64,000 nucleotides of DNA from positions 1-64,000 of the forward strand of contig CAKZMU010000066.1 in NCBI GenBank assembly GCA_937129145.1, given 5' to 3'. The translations under genes were made by a program, and so were the position numbers. Shown in pieces: positions 44,897 through 53,901 of this stretch; the stretch's first letter is position 1, and the number at the start of each line of letters is the position of its first letter. This stretch comes from an uncultured Lacinutrix sp. (lineage in GTDB: Bacteria > Bacteroidota > Bacteroidia > Flavobacteriales > Flavobacteriaceae). The notes under the pieces are model-generated. The model saw only the letters and a program-made list of their open reading frames with translations, was not told where the DNA came from and did no database searches.

Positions 44897-45742
44897 TTAA
44901 TAATCACCTAAAGTTTCTGGATTTTGGTTTAATGCTGATGCTAATTGCTCATCGTTTGGAGCTTTACCATGCCATGCGTGAGTATGCATCATAAAATCAA
45001 CACCATTACCCATCATTGTTTCCAATAACACGCAAACTGGCTTTCCTTGTCCAGTTTTTGATTTAGCTTCAGCCATTCCTTTTAAAATAGCAGCGATGTT
45101 ATTTCCATCTTTTATTTCTACTACTGTCCAATCAAAAGCTTCAAACTTGGCTTTTAAATCTCCCATTGCTAATACATCATCAGTAGCACCATCAATTTGT
45201 TTTCCATTTAAATCGACTGTTGAGATTAAGTTGTCAATTTTTTTTGCTGAAGCATACATGATAGCTTCCCAATTTTGACCTTCTTGTAATTCACCATCAC
45301 CATGTAAACTGTAAACTAAGTGATTGTCATTATTCAATTTTTTTGCTTGCGCAGCACCAATTGCAACAGACATTCCTTGACCTAAAGAGCCTGAGGCAAT
45401 TCTAATTCCTGGTAAACCTTCGTGTGTAGTTGGATGTCCTTGCAATCTAGAATTGATAAGTCTAAACGTGTTTAATTCATCAACTGGAAAATAACCTGCT
45501 CTAGCAAGTGTGCTATAATACACAGGAGAAATATGACCGTTTGATAAGAAGAAAAGGTCTTCTCCAATTCCGTCCATATCAAAACCTTCGTTCCTATCCA
45601 TTATCTCGTTATAGAGAGCAACAAAAAATTCGGCACATCCTAAGGAACCTCCAGGGTGACCAGAGTTTACCTTATGTACCATTCTTAAAATATCTCTTCG
45701 AACTTGTACAGTCAAGTCCTCTAAATGTTGTGTGTTTGGCAT
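44897..45742 (-). CDS. transketolase N-terminal subunit
   Basis: The 281-residue ThDP diphosphate-binding half of a split transketolase in the non-oxidative pentose phosphate pathway. Motifs: HKVNSGHPGGSLGCAEF (about 23-39), GHISPVYYS, GSLGQGMSVAIG (about 117-128), and the ThDP motif GDGELQEGQNWEA (about 147-159). The two-gene form is common in Bacteroidota and Archaea. It is first in a three-gene operon with an unrelated secreted protein gene in the middle. Confidence 0.94.
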   Translation of the reverse strand: MPNTQHLEDLTVQVRRDILRMVHKVNSGHPGGSLGCAEFFVALYNEIMDRNEGFDMDGIGEDLFFLSNGHISPVYYSTLARAGYFPVDELNTFRLINSRLQGHPTTHEGLPGIRIASGSLGQGMSVAIGAAQAKKLNNDNHLVYSLHGDGELQEGQNWEAIMYASAKKIDNLISTVDLNGKQIDGATDDVLAMGDLKAKFEAFDWTVVEIKDGNNIAAILKGMAEAKSKTGQGKPVCVLLETMMGNGVDFMMHTHAWHGKAPNDEQLASALNQNPETLGDY

Positions 45743-45885
45743 GCTAAGTGAGTTACATTTTAAGGCGCAAAAATAGGTTTTTAGAGGGTTTAAAAAAAGT
45801 GAAATGGGTGCATTGTTAAAAAGCTTTTAGTATTGTTAATAAGTTAATTTAATTACAATTCTATTCATTAGAAATTTGAGTTAAT

Positions 45886-45893
45886 TATCTTTG
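45886..45893 (+). promoter_or_regulatory. -7 element of tgt promoter
   Basis: TATCTTTG fits TAnnTTTG and lies 19 nt before the tgt ATG. No clear -33 was found. Confidence 0.45.
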
Positions 45894-45912
45894 CTGGCAA
45901 TAAATTAAATGA

Positions 45913-47043
45913 ATGGTTTTTAAACTAGAAGGAAAGGATTCGCAAAGTAAAGCAAGAGCTGGAAGTATTACAACTGACCATGGTGTTATTGAAACACCAA
46001 TATTTATGCCTGTTGGGACTGTTGCTTCTGTAAAAGGCGTGCACCAACGAGAATTAAAAAATGATATTAATCCAGATATCATACTTGGAAACACCTATCA
46101 TTTATACTTAAGACCTCAAACAGCTATTCTTGAAAAAGCTGGTGGTTTGCATAAGTTTATGAATTGGGATAGGAACATTTTGACTGATTCTGGTGGCTAC
46201 CAAGTATATTCGTTATCTGCAAACAGAAAAATAAAAGAAGAAGGCGTAAAGTTTAAAAGTCATATTGACGGAAGTTACCACACGTTCACACCAGAAAATG
46301 TCATGGAAATACAGCGGACCATTGGTGCCGATATTATTATGGCTTTTGATGAATGTACACCATATCCTTGCGATTATAATTATGCAAAACGCTCGATGCA
46401 CATGACGCATCGTTGGTTGGATAGATGTATAAACCATTTAGAGAAAGTGCCTTATAAATACGATTATAGTCAAGCATTCTTCCCTATAGTTCAAGGAAGT
46501 ACTTATAAGGATTTACGAAAGCAATCGGCAGAATATATAGCTAATTCAGGAGCTGTAGGTAATGCTATTGGAGGTTTGTCGGTTGGAGAACCAGCCGAAG
46601 AAATGTATGCCATGACCGATGTTGTTTGTAGCATACTTCCTGAAGATAAACCACGTTATTTAATGGGAGTTGGTACACCAATAAATATTTTGGAAAACAT
46701 CGCACTTGGTGTTGATATGTTTGACTGTGTGATGCCAACTCGTAATGCTAGAAACGGTATGTTATTTACAGCTCACGGTACCATCAATATTAAAAACAAA
46801 AAGTGGGAAGACGATTTCTCACCTGTTGATGATATGGGAATAACATTTGTAGATACAGATTATACTAAGGCTTATTTAAAACATCTCTTTAGCGTTAATG
46901 AAAGGTTGGGAGCGCAAATAGCCACGATTCATAATTTAGGATTTTATTTATGGTTGGTACGTGAAGCGAGAAAACATATATTAGCAGGAGATTTTAGAGA
47001 GTGGAAAGATAAGATGGTTAAACAAATGGATAAACGTTTGTAA
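45913..47043 (+). CDS. tgt: tRNA-guanine transglycosylase
   Basis: Exchanges guanine for preQ1 at the wobble position of GUN tRNAs. The 376-residue TIM-barrel has the substrate loop LTDSGGYQVYSL (about 92-103), AFDECTPYP, GGLSVGEP and the nucleophile motif FDCVMPTRNAR. The usual C-terminal zinc site (CxCxxC...H) is not present: the corresponding stretch reads SPVDDMGITFVDTDYTKAYL with no Cys, while the following His region (ATIHNLGFY) is kept. It is followed closely by an LptF/G-type permease gene. Confidence 0.93.
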   Translation: MVFKLEGKDSQSKARAGSITTDHGVIETPIFMPVGTVASVKGVHQRELKNDINPDIILGNTYHLYLRPQTAILEKAGGLHKFMNWDRNILTDSGGYQVYSLSANRKIKEEGVKFKSHIDGSYHTFTPENVMEIQRTIGADIIMAFDECTPYPCDYNYAKRSMHMTHRWLDRCINHLEKVPYKYDYSQAFFPIVQGSTYKDLRKQSAEYIANSGAVGNAIGGLSVGEPAEEMYAMTDVVCSILPEDKPRYLMGVGTPINILENIALGVDMFDCVMPTRNARNGMLFTAHGTINIKNKKWEDDFSPVDDMGITFVDTDYTKAYLKHLFSVNERLGAQIATIHNLGFYLWLVREARKHILAGDFREWKDKMVKQMDKRL

Positions 47044-47047
47044 CTGA

Positions 47048-48124
47048 GTGAAAATACTTGATTGGTACATATTAAAGCGCTATTTGGTAACATTTTTAAT
47101 GATGTTACTGTTGTTTATTCCTATTGGAATTACAGTACATTTATCTGAAAAAATTGATAAAATATTAGCCAACAATGTTCCATTTCCTGAGGTTGCACAG
47201 TATTTTTTAGATTTTACTATTTATTTTGCGAACTTACTTTTTCCACTATTTCTTTTTTTATCGGTTATCTTTTTTACTTCTAAACTGGCTAATAACACAG
47301 AAGTTGTTGCTTTTTTAAGTTCTGGTGTATCGTTTACAAGATTTTTAAGACCTTATATTATTGGGTCGGTGATTGTAGCACTTTTCGCACTTGTTTTGGC
47401 AATGTATTTAGCACCAAATGCGAGTAAGGGGTTTAACCAGTTTTACTATAATTACTTAAGCGGAAATAAAAAAGCGGTTGAAGACACCCAACTTTTTAGG
47501 CAAATAAATGAAAATGATATTATTTACGTAAAATCTTTTGATGCAAAAGAAAATGTTGGAACTCAATTTACCTTAGAGCATTTTGAAGATAATAAACTCA
47601 TTTATAAGATTGAAGCTGCAAATATTAGCTTTGTTGAAAGAGATAGTACATATAGGTTAAGGCAATATCACAAAAGAATTATTGGAGAAAATGATGACAG
47701 ATTAATCTACAAAAGAAGAGTAGATACTTTATTCACTTTCGATTTGGAAGATTTAACACCAGTAAAATACATCGCCGAAACCCTTAGCTATGGAGAGCTT
47801 ACCTCATTTATAGAAAAAGAAGAATCTCGTGGCTCATCCAACATAGGACGATACAAAGTAGTGCTGTATAAAAAATGGAGTTTACCAGTATCTATTTTCG
47901 TCCTTACAATTATTGCAGTTGCTGTGTCTTCCAAAAAAAGAAGAGGAGGAATGGGAGTCAACCTAGCTTTCGGAATTTTTATAGCCATGATTTACGTGTT
48001 TTTCGATAAAGTATTTGGTGTCATGGCAGAGCAATCAAACTTTTCTCCAGCCATAGCTGTATGGTTTCCTAATATCCTTTTTGGTATTTTAGCTGTATAT
48101 CTTCTTTATAATGCTAAACGATAA
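47048..48124 (+). CDS. LptF/LptG-type permease
   Basis: A 358-residue inner-membrane protein of the YjgP/YjgQ family that moves lipopolysaccharide from the inner membrane to the Lpt bridge. It begins with GTG, four nt after the tgt stop. Three N-terminal helices (about 11-31, 48-75, 98-120), a periplasmic beta-jellyroll (about 130-265) and three C-terminal helices (about 278-355) match the family. Homologues occur in pairs (LptF and LptG); only one is in the window. Confidence 0.9.
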   Translation: MKILDWYILKRYLVTFLMMLLLFIPIGITVHLSEKIDKILANNVPFPEVAQYFLDFTIYFANLLFPLFLFLSVIFFTSKLANNTEVVAFLSSGVSFTRFLRPYIIGSVIVALFALVLAMYLAPNASKGFNQFYYNYLSGNKKAVEDTQLFRQINENDIIYVKSFDAKENVGTQFTLEHFEDNKLIYKIEAANISFVERDSTYRLRQYHKRIIGENDDRLIYKRRVDTLFTFDLEDLTPVKYIAETLSYGELTSFIEKEESRGSSNIGRYKVVLYKKWSLPVSIFVLTIIAVAVSSKKRRGGMGVNLAFGIFIAMIYVFFDKVFGVMAEQSNFSPAIAVWFPNILFGILAVYLLYNAKR

Positions 48125-49010
48125 GCTTAAAAATTATCTTCACCTTCACTTTCTTGTTTTTATAGCTGGATTTACAGCAATTTTAGGCGAATTAATTACA
48201 ATAGGTTCCATACCAATAGTTTGGTTTAGAATGTTGATAGCTGCCGTAATAATGTTAGTGTATTTTAAATTTAGAAGAATTAATTTCATAATTAATTTAA
48301 AAGCAGTACTTAAATTTTTTATAGCTGGTACTATTATAGCCTTACATTGGATTACTTTTTTTGAGTCTATTGAGCAATCCAACATATCTATTGCGTTAGC
48401 AATGTTTTCTACAGGTGCTTTTTTCGCTTCTTTTATAGAACCTCTATTTTTTAAAAGAAAAATAATTTGGTACGAAATACTATTTGGAGTAATAGTAGTT
48501 TTTGGCGTTTGGTTAATTACTCAAACAGAGTTAAAATACTTAAATGGTATCTTACTTGGGATTTCTTCGGCTTTCTTTATAGCTTTATTTTCTGTAATCA
48601 ATGGTCAGTTTGTTAAAAAATATAGTGCTTCGGTTATTTCATTTTATGAGTTTATAGGTGGTGTGATAATGATATCACTGTTTATTATATTTTTTAAAGA
48701 AGGGTTTACTAAAGAATTTTTCAAACTCAGCAGTTCAGACTCTTTGTATCTTATTATTCTTGGTTCTATTTGTACAGCGTATGCTTTTATTGCTGCTGTT
48801 TATATAATGAAATACATTAGCCCTTATACAGTGGTTCTTACCTATAATTTAGAGCCTATTTACGGAATTATATTAGCTATTATTCTTTTTCCTGCAAAAG
48901 AAAAAATGAGCTTAGAATTTTACATAGGTGCTTTTTTAATATTTAGTGTGGTAATATTCAACGGAATACTAAAAAATTCTAAGGCACTAAAAAGTCGTGC
49001 CACTAAATAA
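48111..49010 (+). CDS. EamA/DMT-family transporter
   Basis: A 299-residue protein with ten predicted membrane helices arranged as two EamA repeats (about 10-140 and 150-290), the drug/metabolite exporter fold. The substrate is unknown. Its ATG overlaps the upstream permease gene by 14 nt, so the two are co-translated. Typical motifs are the ALHWITFFESIEQS segment near 77-90 and YNLEPIYGIILA near 247-258. Confidence 0.88.
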   Translation: MLNDKLKNYLHLHFLVFIAGFTAILGELITIGSIPIVWFRMLIAAVIMLVYFKFRRINFIINLKAVLKFFIAGTIIALHWITFFESIEQSNISIALAMFSTGAFFASFIEPLFFKRKIIWYEILFGVIVVFGVWLITQTELKYLNGILLGISSAFFIALFSVINGQFVKKYSASVISFYEFIGGVIMISLFIIFFKEGFTKEFFKLSSSDSLYLIILGSICTAYAFIAAVYIMKYISPYTVVLTYNLEPIYGIILAIILFPAKEKMSLEFYIGAFLIFSVVIFNGILKNSKALKSRATK

Positions 49011-49030
49011 ATTATGACAATTAAAGTTTT

Positions 49031-49038
49031 TATATTTG
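49031..49038 (+). promoter_or_regulatory. -7 element of accA promoter
   Basis: TATATTTG fits TAnnTTTG and lies 27 nt before the accA ATG. Confidence 0.5.
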
Positions 49039-49065
49039 TACACTAACTAACAAACTTAAATTTCT

Positions 49066-50019
49066 ATGGAATATTTAGAATTTGAGCTCCCTATAAAGGA
49101 GTTGGAAGAACAATTACAAAAGTGCCAACTCATTGGAGAAGAGAGTGACGTAGATGTCACCGAAACTTGTATGCAAATTGAAAAAAAACTAGCAGAAGCT
49201 AAGAAAGATATTTATAAAAACCTTTCTGCATGGCAACGTGTTCAATTATCTAGGCACCCTAACAGACCTTATACTCTAGACTACATAAACGCTATTTGCG
49301 GTGATACTTTTTTGGAGTTACATGGCGATAGAAATGTAAAAGACGATAAGGCAATGGTAGGCGGCTTAGGAAAAATTGGCGACCAAACCTATATGTTTAT
49401 TGGGCAACAAAAAGGTTACAATACCAAAACAAGACAGTATAGAAATTTTGGAATGGCTAACCCTGAAGGCTACAGAAAAGCATTGCGCTTAATGAAGTCT
49501 GCCGAAAAATTTGGTGTACCTGTGGTGACACTTATCGACACGCCTGGAGCTTATCCAGGATTGGAAGCTGAAGAGCGCGGACAAGGAGAAGCCATTGCTA
49601 GAAACATTCTAGAAATGACTCGACTAAAAGTACCAATTATATGCGTAGTTATTGGTGAAGGCGCTTCTGGTGGTGCATTAGGGATTGGTGTTGGAGACAA
49701 AATATTAATGCTTGAAAACACTTGGTACTCCGTGATTTCACCCGAAAACTGTTCGTCTATCTTATGGAGAAGCTGGGAATTTAAAGAGCAAGCAGCCGAA
49801 GCCTTAAAACTAACAGCAAAAGATGGCAAGCGCCTTAAAGTAATTGACGAAATTATTAAAGAACCATTGGGAGGTGCTCACAAAGACAGAGAAACAACTT
49901 TTGTTACAGTTCGTGACGCTATAGCAAAATCGTACAACCAGTTTAAAAACTTATCACCAAAAGAATTGGTAAAACAACGTATGGAAAAATATTCTCAAAT
50001 GGGAGTTTATAAAGACTAA
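49066..50019 (+). CDS. accA: acetyl-CoA carboxylase carboxyltransferase subunit alpha
   Basis: Works with AccD to transfer carboxyl from biotin to acetyl-CoA in the first step of fatty acid synthesis. The 317 residues match the usual length. Visible landmarks are the N-terminal helical region with [14 protein letters not shown], then [37 protein letters not shown] and the oxyanion-forming [12 protein letters not shown]. It stands alone with its own promoter and terminator. Confidence 0.96.
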   Translation: MEYLEFELPIKELEEQLQKCQLIGEESDVDVTETCMQIEKKLAEAKKDIYKNLSAWQRVQLSRHPNRPYTLDYINAICGDTFLELHGDRNVKDDKAMVGGLGKIGDQTYMFIGQQKGYNTKTRQYRNFGMANPEGYRKALRLMKSAEKFGVPVVTLIDTPGAYPGLEAEERGQGEAIARNILEMTRLKVPIICVVIGEGASGGALGIGVGDKILMLENTWYSVISPENCSSILWRSWEFKEQAAEALKLTAKDGKRLKVIDEIIKEPLGGAHKDRETTFVTVRDAIAKSYNQFKNLSPKELVKQRMEKYSQMGVYKD

Positions 50020-50043
50020 CCCCTTACTAATCATAGAATAATA

Positions 50044-50074
50044 AAAATCCGAAGTTTATGACTTCGGTTTTTTT
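50044..50074 (+). terminator. accA terminator
   Basis: CCGAAGT and ACTTCGG pair around a 5-nt loop, with A residues before and seven T residues after. Confidence 0.85.
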
Positions 50075-50182
50075 ATAGCTATTAACAATATTTACAACTT
50101 ATTAACAGTTAAAATGTTGACTTGTAGTGAACAATGTTGTAACTTATATAACATAATAAGCTCTCAAATTGGTTACTTTCGC

Positions 50183-50203
50183 TTAAGCAAGTAAGTTGCT
50201 TAA
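50183..50203 (+). other. hairpin in the dnaB leader
   Basis: A perfect inverted repeat TTAAGCAA-GTAAG-TTGCTTAA lies 50 nt before the dnaB ATG, just after a TACTTTCG string at 50174-50181 that is one base from the -7 consensus. It could be an mRNA hairpin or a protein-binding palindrome. Confidence 0.4.
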
Positions 50204-50252
50204 TTAATCCAAAAGTGAGCGTTTTAAAAACCTCAAAACAATTGATATTCAG

Positions 50253-51794
50253 ATGAAACAACCTAATCAACTACAAGGTTATAAAGTAGATAAAAGTACT
50301 TTAATTAGCCTAGAAAAAGGTAAAATCCCTCCACAAGCCCTCGATTTAGAAGAGGTTGTTTTGGGCGCAATGATGATTGATAAAAAAGGTGTTGATGAGG
50401 TTATTGATATTTTAAGTCCTGATGCTTTTTATAAGGAAGCTCATCAATATATTTTTGAAGCTATTTTTAAACTATTCGAAAATAGCGAACCTATAGATTT
50501 ACTAACAGTATCTAGTCAGCTTAAAAAAGAGAGAAGATTAGAAATGGTTGGAGGCGATTTTTATTTAATCTCCCTTACCCAAAAAGTATCATCATCTGCA
50601 CACATTGAGTTTCATGCGCGTATCATATTGCAGAAATTTATTCAGAGAAGTTTGATAAAAATTTCTAGTGAAATTATTGAAGATTCTTACGATGAAACCA
50701 AAGATGTATTTGACTTGTTGGACAAAGCAGAATCGAAGCTTTATGAGGTAACACAGGGAAATATTAAAAAATCCTCTGAAACTGCTCAAGAATTGGTAAT
50801 TCAAGCAAAAAAGAAAATTGAAGAAATTTCAAATAAAGAAGGCTTAAGCGGTATTCCATCTGGGTTTGATAAGCTAGATAAATTAACATCTGGTTGGCAA
50901 GAAAGTGATTTAATTATTGTAGCAGCGCGTCCTGGTATGGGTAAAACAGCCTTAACGCTTACCATGGCAAGAAACATTGCTGTAAATCAAAATATTCCTG
51001 TGGCATTTTTCTCGTTAGAGATGGCATCAGTGCAATTAATAACACGTTTAATTTCTTCTGAAACAGGTTTGTCTTCTGAAAAATTAAGAACAGGTAGACT
51101 CGAAAAACACGAATGGGAACAATTAAACGTCAAGGTAAAAAGCCTTGAAAAAGCACCTTTGTTTATTGATGATACTCCGTCGCTATCCATTTTTGACCTT
51201 CGTGCAAAAGCAAGACGTTTAGCATCTCAACACGGTATTAAATTAATTGTCATAGATTATTTGCAGTTAATGACTGCTGGGGGAGGACAAAAAGGAGGAA
51301 ATAGAGAACAAGAAATATCCATGATTTCCCGAAACCTTAAAGCGTTAGCTAAAGAATTAAGTGTGCCAGTTATTGCATTATCACAGTTATCACGTGCGGT
51401 GGAAACACGTGGTGGAAGTAAACGACCTTTACTGTCTGACCTTCGTGAGTCTGGAGCGATTGAGCAAGATGCCGATATTGTATCGTTTATATACCGTCCT
51501 GAATATTATAAGATTGACGAATGGGATGATGAAGAGCGTACGCCAACCGAAGGACAAGCAGAATTTATTATTGCAAAGCATAGAAATGGAGGGTTAGACA
51601 ATATTCGATTAAAGTTTATTGGTCACCTAGGTAAGTTTGATAATTTGGATGATTTTGATTCGCCTTTCGGAAACGAATTCCATTCAAAAATGAATGCAGC
51701 TGCCAACGACGATACGTTTAAAACTGATAATTTCCCTAGCGCTAATGAAGCTTTTGGTTCTCCTGAACAGGAAGACGATGATGTGCCATTTTAA
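50253..51794 (+). CDS. dnaB: replicative DNA helicase DnaB
   Basis: The 513-residue hexameric helicase that unwinds DNA at the replication fork. The N-terminal primase-interacting domain (about 25-130, PPQALDLEEVVLGAMM) is joined by a linker to the RecA-type core with Walker A ARPGMGKTALT (about 227-237), SLEM, VIDYLQLM (Walker B) and LSQLSRAVE. The acidic C-terminal tail ends in DDDVPF. No intein is present. It stands alone. Confidence 0.97.
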   Translation: MKQPNQLQGYKVDKSTLISLEKGKIPPQALDLEEVVLGAMMIDKKGVDEVIDILSPDAFYKEAHQYIFEAIFKLFENSEPIDLLTVSSQLKKERRLEMVGGDFYLISLTQKVSSSAHIEFHARIILQKFIQRSLIKISSEIIEDSYDETKDVFDLLDKAESKLYEVTQGNIKKSSETAQELVIQAKKKIEEISNKEGLSGIPSGFDKLDKLTSGWQESDLIIVAARPGMGKTALTLTMARNIAVNQNIPVAFFSLEMASVQLITRLISSETGLSSEKLRTGRLEKHEWEQLNVKVKSLEKAPLFIDDTPSLSIFDLRAKARRLASQHGIKLIVIDYLQLMTAGGGQKGGNREQEISMISRNLKALAKELSVPVIALSQLSRAVETRGGSKRPLLSDLRESGAIEQDADIVSFIYRPEYYKIDEWDDEERTPTEGQAEFIIAKHRNGGLDNIRLKFIGHLGKFDNLDDFDSPFGNEFHSKMNAAANDDTFKTDNFPSANEAFGSPEQEDDDVPF

Positions 51795-51913
51795 GCGATT
51801 AGTCTAAAATTTTCTTAATTTTTTTAGCTCGGAATATTTTTTAAGTATCTTTCCATTAGATTTTGTCATTTCTAAGCAAAGCGAGAAATTACATAAAGTA
51901 GCTCCTAAAACAA

Positions 51914-53173
51914 ATGAAAAAGAACTTAATAATACTATTACTAATATGCTTTAGTGCAAACACTTATGCATCCTACATCCTTATTCCTATGGATGCTGAA
52001 GGACAAAGAAATCATCTAAAAGCTTACGGAATTACGTTTTGGACGCTAGAAAAACAACAAAAAGTAAAGTGGTTGCTTAACTACAAAGGAGGCTCATTTT
52101 TACTCCCAGATTTTGAAGAAATAAGAAAAGAGTGTCAAATTAGAGGTGTCTCGTTTGAAGTTATTAGCGATGCAAAAGCCGAAAGTATTTTACAGGAAAT
52201 AAGTAGTCCTAGTCAAAACATGGAAGCAGTCGTGTTGGAAAAAGCACCAAAAATTGCCGTTTACACACCTTATGGAAAACAACCTTGGGACGATGCTGTG
52301 ACCATGGTATTAACCTATGCCGAAATCCCTTATGACACTATTTATGATGAAGAAGTATTAAACGATGCTTTGTTATTGTACGATTGGTTACACTTGCATC
52401 ACGAAGATTTTACAGGACAATTTGGAAAATTTTATAGAAGCTACAGAAGTGCACCGTGGTACATAAATGAAAAAAAAGCAGCCGAAGATTTGGCTGGTAA
52501 ATTAGGCTATTCTAAAGTGTCTGAGGCAAAATTGGATGTTGCATTAAAAATTAGAGACTATGTAGTAGGCGGCGGATTTATGTTTGCAATGTGCAGTGCA
52601 ACCGATAGTTTTGACATTGCATTATCTGCTGAAGGTGTCGATATTTGTGAGCCCATGTTTGATGGTGATGGAAGTGATGCCAATTACCAAAGCAAAATAG
52701 ATTATAGTAAAACCTTTGCATTTACAGATTATATATTGGAGCGTAGCCCAAATGTTTATGAGTTCTCATCTATTGATATGACAAATAAACGTCGCATTCC
52801 AAAAACAACCGATTATTTTACCTTGATGGATTTTTCTGCAAAATGGGACCCAATTCCAACGATGCTAAATCAAAATCATACAGCCTTGGTAAAAGGGTTT
52901 ATGGGGCAAACAACGTCGTTTACTAGAGATGAAATAAAATCGAAAGTATTGGTTCTTGGTGAAAACAAAACCAATGGTGAAGCCAAATATATTCATGGTA
53001 TAAAAGGCAAAGGCTTTTTTACCTTTTATGGAGGTCATGACCCTGAAGATTACACGCACAGAGTAGGTGACCCAAAAACCGAATTGGATTTACACCCAAC
53101 ATCTCCTGGTTACAGACTTATCTTGAATAATGTGTTATTTCCCGCTGCTAGAAAGAAAAAACAGAAGACTTAA
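51914..53173 (+). CDS. secreted protein with amidotransferase-like fold
   Basis: A 419-residue exported protein with a signal peptide (ending NTYAS). It begins with ILIPMDAEGQRNHLKAYGI (about 22-40). The middle resembles a class I glutamine amidotransferase/ThuA-like alpha-beta fold: KIAVYTPYGKQPWDDAV at about 113-129 and a nucleophile-elbow-like GGGFMFAMCSATDSF around Cys227. WLHLHHEDFTGQFGKF (about 158-173) is a striking conserved-looking segment. Related flavobacterial proteins are, as I recall, often labelled asparagine synthetase B, but the ATP-pyrophosphatase domain of that enzyme is absent. The true function is unknown. Confidence 0.72.
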   Translation: MKKNLIILLLICFSANTYASYILIPMDAEGQRNHLKAYGITFWTLEKQQKVKWLLNYKGGSFLLPDFEEIRKECQIRGVSFEVISDAKAESILQEISSPSQNMEAVVLEKAPKIAVYTPYGKQPWDDAVTMVLTYAEIPYDTIYDEEVLNDALLLYDWLHLHHEDFTGQFGKFYRSYRSAPWYINEKKAAEDLAGKLGYSKVSEAKLDVALKIRDYVVGGGFMFAMCSATDSFDIALSAEGVDICEPMFDGDGSDANYQSKIDYSKTFAFTDYILERSPNVYEFSSIDMTNKRRIPKTTDYFTLMDFSAKWDPIPTMLNQNHTALVKGFMGQTTSFTRDEIKSKVLVLGENKTNGEAKYIHGIKGKGFFTFYGGHDPEDYTHRVGDPKTELDLHPTSPGYRLILNNVLFPAARKKKQKT

Positions 53174-53196
53174 TTTTTTACTCCTTTAAAGTGTAA

Positions 53197-53892
53197 CTAC
53201 AATTTAAAGTACGATAGTTCTAATACAATGACATTTCCAGGTTTTTCAACAGCTTGTATTACATAAGCAGGTAAGCCTATTTGCCATGAACCAATTGTAG
53301 TTCCAGATTGTGTTGCGGCATTGGCAGAACCATATAAATTTCTTGAATTTATAGTTAACTGAACAATATCTCCTGCTTTTGGCTTTGAGTTAAAATTAAA
53401 GTCTGTACCATCCGAACGGTAAATTACTTTCACATAATTATCGCTAGACATTACGTCGTCATTTTCCTTTTTTCCTGCATAAAGCCATCCTTTTGAGCCT
53501 TCATCTGATATTTTCTTTAAGGCTTCTGCAATATTTTCAGATTTTCTAGCAATATCAGCACCATAAGTGATATAGTCAAAAAATGGAGATACTTTACCTG
53601 TTTCTTGGTAAATTTTCATGGTTTCGTTCCAAAACTCACTTTCGGTCATGCTCATTTGTAGATTTTTTCTGGTATCTAATAAACTATCTCTAGTTTTTAC
53701 AATTGCATCATAAGATTCTTGTAAATCTGCTAGTTGTTTTTCAATAGTTTCACCTTGAGTTTTTATAGTTTTTTCTGCAGTGCTTGCATAACCTAGAAAA
53801 GCAATAATTATGGCAATAATAACATAAAACAATATTCTATTGGTTTTATCTTTTTTTTCTATTTCTTTTATTTTCTCATCTATTCGTTTCAT
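53197..53892 (-). CDS. membrane-anchored coiled-coil protein of the caspase-TIR operon
   Basis: A 231-residue protein: short basic N-terminus, one membrane helix (about 20-37), a coiled coil (about 40-80, EKTIKTQGETIEKQLADLQE), a helical region and a C-terminal beta-rich domain with KAGDIVQLTINSRNLYG (about 172-188) that looks SH3-like. With the basic end inside, the bulk should be periplasmic. I do not recognise the family. It is the last gene of the five-gene operon, 9 nt after the TIR gene, and could be a sensor or a partner of the TIR protein. Confidence 0.65.
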   Translation of the reverse strand: MKRIDEKIKEIEKKDKTNRILFYVIIAIIIAFLGYASTAEKTIKTQGETIEKQLADLQESYDAIVKTRDSLLDTRKNLQMSMTESEFWNETMKIYQETGKVSPFFDYITYGADIARKSENIAEALKKISDEGSKGWLYAGKKENDDVMSSDNYVKVIYRSDGTDFNFNSKPKAGDIVQLTINSRNLYGSANAATQSGTTIGSWQIGLPAYVIQAVEKPGNVIVLELSYFKL

Positions 53893-53901
53893 GCTAAAAG
53901 T

